From: Mermis nigrescens
Lineage: Eukaryota > Nematoda > Enoplea > Mermithida > Mermithidae
Direction: 5' to 3'
NCBI GenBank assembly: GCA_036768485.1
Contig: JAVLUZ010000142.1
Location: 9,855,607-9,919,606, forward strand
DNA length: 64,000 nt
A program made the position numbers and the translations under genes. Numbering within the stretch: the first letter of the stretch is position 1; each line of letters starts with the position of its first letter. Below are positions 44,101-56,100 of the stretch, one piece after another. Below the pieces are notes generated by a model. It did not search any database. It worked only from the letters and a program-made list of their open reading frames with translations, and was not told the DNA's origin.

Positions 44101-47100
44101 ATCGAAAACCCTGTTTTACCACACTAAAATCGCTACTGTACTATAGTACACAAAAATTTGCATATACTAAATGTACAAAGACTTTCGGGGACCATCTTTG
44201 TACATGTACAAACGGACCTTGTACAAAAAAAACACTGGGTGGTACCCCTCCTCCGCTTCTGGAAAGCTTTGCTGCGCAGAGATTACATTGCGATTTAGTT
44301 TCGTTATCAGCTAGCGTAAAATAGTTTCAGATAGGGCTAGAAATGCTTTTTGGCATTTCCGATTAATCAGAGGAAGACGCCAGATTCGCAGTTTTTCAAG
44401 CTACAGCCGAATTAAGATCAATCCGGATCACTGAACCAAGCTCATGCAGCTTTGCTTATTTCATCATCCTACGGTAATTATGCTTCTGAAAGTAATGAGC
44501 GCCGTACTTGCGAACAAAACTTTCAGTATTAAAAAAATTAAGCGTTCATAATGCATATTCATGGATCCGGATCCGGATCCGTTATTATCCTTTATTTTAA
44601 TAATTATAGATCGGATCGGATCCGGATCCGGATCCGTTATTATCCGTTATTTTAATAATTATAGATCGGATCCGGATCCGGATCCGTTATTTTAAATTCT
44701 ATGGATCTGTATCCGGATCCGATATTATTGGAAAACCCGGATACGTTGCATCCCTAAACGTTGCATCCTAGTGAATACATACATATATGTATTATTTTCA
44801 TCATACAACTCAAAATACGGTCAGTTGCAATTTTGCGCATTGTGTACCAAAATAAAATGAGTCAGCTTATAACAAAATTCGGAAGAAGAGTTGTTATTCT
44901 GCCTGCACCCTGAGAAATTCTAAACAAAGCCAGAGTTCATAGTTGTCAAGACATACATTCATATGTATGTTTTTCTGCAGCAATGTATGTAATTCAAAAA
45001 ATATGTACATTAGCACGTAGCGCAAGACAAAGGAACATTAGTAAATAAATAGTGACTTGCTTTATCAAATGACTCCGCGAGGTGTTTGCGACAGGTGCGG
45101 CTTTCGAAAATTTCTTTCTTTCTACGGGCTAGTAGCCAAGCATGCACATTATCTGCTTCAATATGTTGGAAGAATCGTCGCCCACTCGACCCGTTAACAG
45201 TATCAAACTGAAATAATTTTTGTTCAAAACTAAAACAACTACTCGTAAGTATAATTTTCTCCGAGCAGTCCAGGACAGTTGTTGAACTTGTATCTAAAAT
45301 ATTGTGTTAAAGTAACCCGGCCTCCGATAGTGCTGTCCATAGATGCACAGCATGACCTGTCTGGGGGGTCAGCCGGTCTGAGGGGTAAAGAATTGAGCTT
45401 CTGTGGACCAAAATGACCTCAAAAAGCGGTATAAGCGCTAAAATAGGGTGAAACTACGTTTTTACACCGCTTCTGGTTAATTTAAAGCACTATTGGAGAA
45501 AATTTTCAATTTTCATCCATGTCTGGCCTTCATTTTGCTCATTTGTCGAAAAATTTCGCATTTTTCCATTTTGGGGTCTAGACCCTAACCCCCTCACGCA
45601 TGTCTAGTGTTATCCCAAGCATGAGTCTATGCAGAGCGTGACCAATTTTAGGGAGTCGAGCCAGGCCAGCATAGTCGAATAAAAAGTTATTTTGAGTTCG
45701 CATGCTTGATCGGTGGTCATAAAGCCGGGTTCAAGTTCCGACCACGTTTTTGAGGCATGGTCTTAAAAACTCGCATAAATGTTAAAAAAGCACTAAAAAT
45801 ACCTTAATTACCAATTTAAACGTGATTTCAAGCGCCGTCGAAGAAGGAACTCTTATTTTTTGCTTGTTTGTGACCTTAATTTTGCCTCAATTTTTCCAGA
45901 ACGTTTTCCTTTACAGAGTCTAGACTGGACCAGACATGCACACACATGAGGGAGGTTTGGGCGATTCTAGACCTCCAGAATAGAAAAATGGAAATTTTTT
46001 GGGAAAAATAAGGCAGAATGGAGGCTAAAACAGGACGGAAATTGAATTTTCTTTAACAGTTCTTGAAATTGACCGGGGACTGTGGAATATGTATTTTTAA
46101 TCCTACTTCAGCATTTATACCAGTTTTTAAGGTCATTTTAGCCAAAAAAGCTTAATTTTTCAGTTTCCTAGATCGGCCACACAGTACATTATGGACTACA
46201 CATCCCAACTTCCACGTGCATGTGAGAGCCAAATCCCATTTTACAAGCATAGCATGTTGTGTACGAGTAGATACATATCTACCAATACAATAGGGATGTC
46301 CCGAGGCGGGACTTTTTAGCCAGGGCCGAGGCCGGGGCAAGATATTATGTATACTAATATATGCTGACCCTGTATTAGTTCAAAAGTAAGATCAATAATA
46401 CTTTGTGCAATAGTACTCATAAGTGCGACGACTTCTCATCTTATAAAGGCTTAACTGAAAACTGGAGGAAAGAAAAAGGGTTCGAAAAGTATTAGTGACG
46501 CTCATGTCCTCATCCTAATCAGTCCATTAAATGATTGAAATTAATGACGCAAAATCTTAAATGTGCAAGGTTATACAGATTTTTAGACGTTTATGACTGA
46601 AGAGTGATTTCCGGAGAAGCCAAGACTTGCAAAGAAAATTTTTGAGGTCATAATAGAATACGCACATCAGTTACAGTTATCCAAACTCTCAATAAACAAT
46701 ATCAGTTGTCAAAATGAATAGAAATTTTATGTACATAATGCTACTTGGTCATCACATGAGCAGAAAAATCAAACAAAGTAAGCATTGCCCTTGATAGCAT
46801 GCGTTTTCAAGTTTAAATAGACCATTTTTGCACCAATGTTTACTTTGAAAGAATAGGCCACGAAGAGTCGAAAGTTCCAAGCAAAAAAAGCACTTAGTTC
46901 TAAGATTTATTACCCTCTGACCGCTTCTACATTGCCTATTAAAATATCCAAGCCTTCAAAGGTCTACTTTGACATAAGAATGTTGTATTCGAGCTTTATG
47001 CATCTTTCCCGTATTAAAATTGTTGCTGCGGCGGTAAAAATTCACATAAGGACAGCACAAGCGTGATTTCTGAAAATTCCGTTAAATTTTGAATTAAGAC

Positions 47101-50100
47101 TAAAAATTAATATTTAGTGCAAAATTGAAACAGTATAGATGATTTTAGGTAAGGACTATACCAACTGCAATCATAGTAAGGAATCTCATTTCCTTCTAAA
47201 ACTGATCATTTAACCAATCTTATGAATTTCAGGATAGAATAAAAATTTACGCGTCATCCAATTCAGACAACTTATTTTGAACGATAAAACAAAAAAGTAA
47301 GAAACAAGTTACGAATATGTTAATTGTCCAATCCAATCGAATAAACAGCTGCTCATCGATTAAACTTTGATTTTCTATCTCTTCTTTAAAAGTAACGCAA
47401 ATACGTTGAATTTGAATCGCTTAAATTGGATATTCTGTATATATTTTTGCTACAGAAACATTCCAACTATCACATTTTGCCATTTGACTTCGTCAGTATT
47501 CTTAAATAGACTATTTCCATGCTTCCTCACAATTGCCTACATTGATTTTAGAAGAATATCTGATATCTTAACATGTAATTGTAAATGTTTTTAGCCCCGG
47601 ATCGGGGCAGGGCTTATGCCCCGGCCCGGGTCTTGTACATCCCTACAGTACACATAAGATAATAAAGTAAAATCAACATCTTTGAATATAATTTCTTAAG
47701 AAATCCAGAAAGTACTGTACATAGTACGTGTACGTACGTTTGATATGTAAGTGCATGACATTGCAAAGATCTGTTTTGTACCTCAATCGCTCTATCACAC
47801 GACGGATGCTTCTCCTGCAGCTCTTCCTCGATTTCTTGCCTCATATTCTAAAATATTAGCAAAAAATATGCTCACTAGCATGTATATGTAGCCACAGAAC
47901 TTAAAGCGGAAATAGTTATAACAAAGAATGGAAAACAATTTCATATTCAAAATGGCATTCGCTTCAGGATATTTATTCACTATACACACATATCATATAA
48001 TGTGCATCATATGTATGCACGTACATATGTTGTACGGATTTGAAAGCTTAGTTTATTGAAGAAGATGCTTTACAACAAATATTAAGTATGTTCCAGCAAA
48101 GCATTTTGAATGTAATACAATTGAAGAGACAAAAAGGAGGATTTCAGCTCGACTTCATCCATTCCTCGACCAACATAAAACAAATCTTTTCCAATTTAGC
48201 TGGAATACTATGTTAATATAAGACTTTTCTCAACTATAAAAAGTCTTCATTCCCAACTTTTTTTAAAAAATTCAGTCTCTTCCTTGAAACAAACCTTCAC
48301 TCAATCTTGACCGCACCAGTCGGCTTCAGATTTCTGGACATTTATTTTTGTTTGTAATGCAATAAAATACCTTGCATCCGTGTTGAAACACTTATTTCTT
48401 TGCAAGTGGTAAGCAACATCCCATTTTCAAATTTGTTTAAGTACCGTAATGTCTCATAATTTAATTCGTATTAGCTTAGATGATCTTGGGGGTCGTACAA
48501 AAGTTTTTGATTACCCTCTCCCTCGCCCAGAATTTTAGATTTCCTAAAAAACCGGTTAGAAAACGTCCAGCTTTAAGCGTTTCTAACGATTTTTGAGTTC
48601 GGATATACCAAATTTTTAAATCATTTCTGACTGTATTTATTCTATTTCATTTAATATTTTCGAGCTCTCCGTTTTCGTCATCTGGAAAGATAAAAACGTC
48701 ATCAGAAACATCAAAAGATGCTGTTTTTGGCGCTTATCCATGGTTTTCAAGCTCAAAAGAAAAAAATTTACGAAAATTTTAAGTTTCACTCCCTTATTAT
48801 TCTCATGCGGTGCATGTAAGCTTATAAAGTGGGCATATTTTAAATATTTCTCGCGTCCTTTTGCATCCCCTTTACATACAACTATCGTGTTCTTTCTATC
48901 TTATTTTAATCCTTTTTCTTATTCTTTGTTTTATAATTTCTTTTTCCCACATGTTCTCAATAATTTTATTTGATTTGCCTCGCCCTCCAAGTTCGAAATC
49001 ATCAACAATTCATTGACGACTAATAAAGCGCTATGGCTTCTTTCTTCTCTTACAACAACGCTATTTTGCACATTGTGCGCCTCATCGAAACATCGTTGAG
49101 CTTCTTCATAGCACTGCTAAAGATACAAATATGTAGCAAAATTGAAATAATGCAATAGTATTGAAATTGAATTTAAAAAAATTCTCGAAACAAAATCACA
49201 TGCGCTTTTTAATTTATGTCGATCGTCAATTTCTTAGATTTTTTAAACAAAATCAATATCGCCCATTAATTAAAAAAGAATTCAGAATCTGCTTAATACA
49301 GCAAATTATGCCTTCTGATTCCTAATCGAATGCTGAAAAAATCAATATAAAAAATTTCGTTTTAAAAAAAATGGATAGGTACAATCAGTGTTTTTATTTG
49401 TACAAGGTCCGTTTGTACATGTACAAAGATGGTCCCTAGAAGTCTTTGTACATTTTGTATACACAAATTTTTGGGTACTATAATATAGTATAATAGCGAT
49501 TTTAGTGTTGTAAAAACAGAATTGTTCGACTTTTGGTAGTGTGTTTTAGCTAATTTCTGGGTCTCTAGGGGCAAAAATCACTAAGAATCGTCTTACAACG
49601 GCGCGAAGCGCCGAAAAAATTTACATTTTTCCTTTTGAAATGCAATTCCTGCCATTATAAAGATATACAGAACGCACAATTACTCATTTCGGCGCGAAGC
49701 GCCAAAAATTTTGCGAATTTTAGACCTTTCTTGCAATTTTTGTCCTCCCCAAAAATCTTTGTACATGTGCAAAGACGGTCCCGAAAAGTCTTTGTACATC
49801 GGGAAAAATCTTTGCCGAATACAAAAAACTTTGGGTACAATGCAGATTGAGCATGATCGGTTTTCCTGAAATTGATCGAGCCTTTTTCTAAATTTTCGAA
49901 CTCTAAGAAGTACACTGCATGACTTAAGATAGCCTGTAACCGAATATAAAATTATATATTCCTATCAGAATATAGAAGAGACCTATTTCATGCTAAAGCT
50001 TTATATGACCAAAACGGGCAATACATCAGCCTCATTAGCTTTCTCACTACACATTATTGGTCATTATATTTCCGACTTTATCTGACTGATCGATCTGTGA

Positions 50101-53100
50101 CCAGACATGCACATAGGGGTTCGGCGGTCTGGATCTCCATTCTCCTCCCCACAAGATGGGAAAGGAAAATTTTGTGGGGAAAATGAGGCGAAATGAAGGC
50201 CAGAAATTGATGAACGTTTAAAATTTGCTTCAAAAGTGTTTGAAATTGACCAGAACCTGAGGAATAACGTAGTTTTACCGCTATTTTAGCATTTATACCA
50301 TTTTTAGGTTATTTTGGCCCAAAAAGCTCGCACAGCATGGCCCCCGGTCAGCCATGCTGTGCGTCTATTTGTGTGACCCTTGAATGACCGCAACATGAAT
50401 GCTGCCAAGAGTAGATGAAAAATTACTTCAAATACAAAAAATTAATAATTGAATAATATATCGTAACGATGTGGATTCCTATTGAAATAGAAAGTTTAGG
50501 AATCGAAATTTTGAATAATATGTACCATTGAGAATTTTAAACCCACCTTGTACCAGTGATCCTTCTGCTCCTGCTTCGTTTCTCGCTGCAATGTCACTAC
50601 TAAAGCAGCTCTCAAAGCAAGCGCAGCCTGCACCCGAATCGTGCACTGTAAAACACCGTATATTATTAAAGCTGCAATGATATTACGTAAAAACTAAATT
50701 TCAACCTTTTGATCCTTGATTGCTCCGAATATTGCATCAAAAAATTGATGAATATGTTGAAAAAAGAAGGTCGGAGTCACTTGAGCGATTTCCCTCAATA
50801 CAAGGACCTGAAAACGTTTCATAGAAAAGAACAAACAGTGGCAAAACAAACATATAGTCAAGCAAAACAAGTAATGGACAAAAGGCGTAATGAAATCAAA
50901 GGTATCAAACATTTCTGTAGGATTTTAGGGGACAAAAAAGCAAAGATTTAAAATTTTTTTCGGCACTTCGCGCCGACTAATGAATCTCTGTTTTGTTTAT
51001 CTATAAAAATGCCTAGAATGAAGTTAAAATGATCTTAGAAGACAAAATTTTAAATGAATTGTTATATGTTTTACTGATAAAAGTGACGAAACGAGTCAAG
51101 ATTGAATGAAAAAAATATATAAAAAAGCAGTTTTCCACAGTATTAAGAAATTTCATATATGTAAGATGTTATAATTATTTTTCATATTTGACCTGGAAAA
51201 AACTAGAACTCTAAATTTACTGGTCCGAAATTCCGGGATTCTACCCCCTAAGCTTTCGACCATGAAAAACTATGAAAGGTATTTACGTGCAAATTCATGA
51301 TGGGTAGTCCAGTATGAATGAAAATTGTAAACCCTGGGTACGAGTTAATCGGCAGAGGGAGGTGTTTAAAAATTTTTTAATCAAAAAATTTGCCGAGGTA
51401 AACTTTTTATTTAAAGAATTTAAAATTTTGTACAAAAAATTGCAGAGGAAGGTGCAACGAAATGATAACTTTTGAAAAATGCAAAAAAACCAAATCTCGC
51501 TCAATCATATAATGTTCATTTTTATAAAAACAAAAACAGCCGCTTTTCATATGTAAAAACATGACAAACACATGGAAGCCAAAAATTTAAACTTCTGCCC
51601 GAAATTAAAGCAGAATACAAACAAATAAATAACCTTTCGAAAAAAATTATGACTTCTTAACTTAGTTGAAATTTCGTTGAATGACGCTTACATCACAGAC
51701 CGCATGAAAATTTGAAAAATTTAAACTTAAGGATGACTACATACATGGGCAAAGTAGAGGTGGACAGAGGGGAAGTGAAATTCAGGAATGGTTATATAGT
51801 AGATTGTCTTTGTTTTTTTGTACAAGGTCTGTTTTTAGATGCGGAAAGACAGTCCCAAAAGTGTAAATTTTAGGGTACCTACCTATTATAATATAGTACA
51901 GTAGCACGCGTTATGTGCAGTAAACTGCGTCTCGTGACCCTTACTAGTGTAGATAAATCAATTTACGGATTTCTAACGATTAAAAATACAAAAATGTATC
52001 AATCCGGCGCGAAACACCGGAAAATTTTGATATTCATACCGTTTTCAGATGATATTTTCGGATTTTTTCTGCAGCACACAAAAACTGTCTTGTAGCACCT
52101 TTCGTTTTCTCAAAATCACCTGACAGTACCTGGTTTTTCAAAAAGCTTAGGTAGAGGTAATATCCCTCTCACCCCCTATGCCCATGTATGTGACTAAAGA
52201 TACATGAAATTTTGCAGTTTTCTTCCATCGGAAAAAAATATAATGCGACTGCTGAAATATATGACGCGGAGTACCAAAAGTATAGTTTACAAAATTTTAT
52301 GCTAAAACATGGGCGAAAGTCAAACTTGATCTAAGGGTATTCATTCCATTTTCTCATTCCCCCATATTGTTGATTTTACAAAAAAAAATTGAAAAAGTGT
52401 TTTTCAAGCATTTTTAGCTATGTATCTTTTAACTCAAAAACAGTGTCAAATTTTCAGTGCAAAGTACTGATTTTTTTGAGTGTGATCTCTTCGATTACCT
52501 CAAATTTTATTTAACATTTTTACGAATTTTTTATTTTATTTTTATGTCCTAGAAAGAAAGATAAACGCCTAAAAATTGTATTTTTGACGCATATCTATCG
52601 TTCTTAAGCACAAAGAGGCACTTTAGGACAAATTTTAGGTTTCACCCCTTCATAAATTCCTATGTTAGGCATGTATAGAGAAAAAGTCATGTAGATCAGG
52701 TAAAACTTTTTGTTTGAAAATCTTCTGAACAATTCAATCAAATCTTCGCTGCGGCTAATATTAATTATATACTAATATAAATATATACTAATATAATTCA
52801 TACACAAGATAAGACCCTCATACTTATACATCTGTAACGGCTCAAAATCTCGGATTGGGGGGTCCCCGATTATTTTTAAGGAAGCGGGGTGAAAATGACC
52901 ACTAATTTTTGGCCAACGGCCAAGAAACGCCTGAAAACGGCTTAAAAATTCGATTTGTTCCAAACGAGGGGGATCAAAAATTTTCTGGAAAAGGCACCAG
53001 ACATGACAGACGCAAAATTATTAAAAAGTGATAAATACTGACCAGCTATGTGTGTTGAGTCTCTAAATCCGCATCTGCTGACGCCCCCTCCTGCCCGAAA

Positions 53101-56100
53101 AAATTTTTCAAAGGTAAGATAATGCGCAGAAAAATGGAAATATTACATGTTTTTATCGTAAATTCTTTAAATTATCGTTGCTTCGCGCCGTATATGAATT
53201 ATTTTCCATAATTTTGGCTCCAGCGTGACCGAAAAACGGCATTTTTACAGCCTTTTAAGCAAGAAAAATTTTTTCTTGAAAAGTTCGAATTTTATATCTT
53301 ATGGAGATATAACCAATTTATGTTAGGTCCGCCCTCCATTAGCCTTATTCTGCATACGGACCTGCACAGTACACATATGTATATGTATATTTCTGTGTCT
53401 GCATATGATCCTCACGATTACTAAATGCACGCTACCTATAACGTACTAGCTAATGTAATATGTCTAATAAGATTCGCAATTCAAGTAGTAAACTGCAGGA
53501 AGGAAAATGAACTCTTACAGCCGCGATTCTTCTCAACTCGTTCTTCTCGGAAGATTGTAACGATTCAAAACTTCGTTTGATCTCAAAATTTATGTACTCC
53601 GCCATATATGAACCATAAGCCAAGGCCAAGTACCCGACGGTCCTAGCAGCCAGTTCCATGACGCTAATATCGTTGAAAGGCAAACAAGCCCGCAAGTAAT
53701 TCGCAAATCTGCTAAATTTATTGCCAGCAAGCGCCTTATCCTCCTTTATCAGGCACACTTAAGAAGGAAACCGAGAAAAAGCTCTTAAGTGAAGTAGTAT
53801 ATATGCAAGTTTATTTACACTTTCTGAAAATTTGATAAACTTATCAAATTTAATAAACTTTATAAAAATCGTTTTAAAGAATTAAGTTTTGCACGAAATT
53901 TTTCATGCGCGCAAAATTAAACGCGAAAAGTTTTACACGATGTAGTATATGCAAAGGCGTACGGCGTGCAGAGGGCGAGTGTGGCAGCCGCCCCTTCCGA
54001 CCCCTAAAGAATTTTTTTAGAAAGATAGGAAAGCGGAGGGAGATAGAGCAACAAAATTGCATGTTAATTAGTACTTATCAGGAAATCTCAAAATTTTTAA
54101 ATTTTATTTGCGACTCAGAGAAAATGAATTCCTTATATTTTACGGACAATAATGAGATTTCTCTACTAAAAAACACGATATTTCACGTAAAAATACTAAT
54201 GTAATAAAATGAAATACAATACTGAAATAAAATATAAAAAATAATCCGTGACTAATGCAATTCTTGAGTACGTCTGCTTGTTTTCAAGTGCATTCAATTG
54301 CTTGATTGAAAAGCTAAAAGATACATTGGTGGAAAAAAATTCAATGCAATTATAATCAATACAGAAGTATTCACCCTAAGAAAGATAAAAATTATTCAAT
54401 TAAATAGGATCTCACCTTGAGTGAAGATGCTACGCATATTAATTTTTATTTATAATTCTATTATTATTATTATTACAGGCGTGGATCTAGAGGGGCGGCC
54501 GCCCCCTGTCGTTAATTTCACGTTAGCAGAGTAGTTTATGTACAGAACAAGGATTTTTACTTCTTACAATGATTTTTCGAGTAGGTATATTTTCAATGCA
54601 TTGTGCAAATTTTAGCACTGATTTCGCGCGTTTTTCGTAGGAAGCTTTTACAATTTTCTTACTTTTTTCGGATCACAAATGATTCTGTCTACCAAAAGAC
54701 GAGAAAACCGATTCTTTAAGCATAATGAACAAAGTTTTTGGACAATTTTTGACGCTAGGGTTCCGCAGCGCATCCCCTGCCAGAGAATACTGAATCCGCC
54801 ACTGTATTATTATCCTTATAACTATTATTTCATAATTCCTTTTATTAGTATTATTAAGATATACATATGCCTAAGTAAAGGGCCGTATTTATGGGTAAGA
54901 GGCGGAAGGTACGCCCCTAAGCCGAGAAAAATTTTCTGAAAAGTAAGATAAGGCATGGAAAGATGGAGAAATCGCATATCGTCGGAGCTGGACACGTTTA
55001 CTTTTACAGAACAAATGCCTGCATATAGATGATGTCATATGACCAGGCAAGAGCGTACCAAGGATTTTTCAAAGAGGGTTGTCCGAAAATTGCTGATCCT
55101 ATATTTCAAGATACTCGTATATTCGACGATACACCGAACAAAGTGCATTTTCTGACGTGTCCTAACATACCCTATCGATTAAGCACATAAAATTCGGAAA
55201 TTTCGACAAAAAGTTTATTTTCTCTCAATAGTTGTGAAAAACGACGTTTAATTAGGTCGCGCTTAAGATAAAATTATGAAAAATAACGATTTTATGACGC
55301 GGATCTCCGAAAACTTTGAAGTTTTACGATAAAAAGACGCAAATTTTCATTATCTTCCATTCATTATCTTACCTTTCAAAAATTTTCGAGTCTAAAGGGG
55401 CAGCCGCCCCTGCGTACACCCATGCATTTGACCATGGCTCCATCGCCGGCTGCGGTAAAAAAACAGCCCCCGTAAAGCTCTAATTTTTGTGTGTAATTTT
55501 TAAAACTTTCTTTAAATTTCTGTCTAAACAAATGCAATTGAATAACAAAAATTGGAAGAAATATGAACTAGAATTATATAACTCGTCACGAACTCTGAAC
55601 ACTTAATAGTCGCCAATTTTTGCAAAAGGATTGATTTGTATATGTTATCAGTTATCACATATGTAGGACGTCGCCATGTTTAAACACAGCAATACAAAAC
55701 ATACGACGTCCTTTGTTATGCATGACATACTAAGATCGAACAATCTCTAAGAATTCTTAAATGTTCAAATTTCAAGGCGAGAACTGTATGTACCCATCAT
55801 AAAGATGCCGCCTTTTCGATCATTCGGATCTGAGCCTGACAAAAGGTCACTGATCGTTCGATCGCAAATATCTAAGAACTGCTGTACATCCTCGGAAGAA
55901 TTTTCGCTCAATTCGCAAGACAAGTAACTGAAAAAATTATTAGCTATACCCATCTTAATAAAGGTCACTAGCACCAACATGCGATAGATACACTAAGCCA
56001 TGTATAACTAAAAATGTTACGTAGGCAAAGATGGACAAAGTCAGGCATAGATGTAAGAGGGGATAGGGATCCCCAACCAAAATTGGTTGCCCCCTATCCC

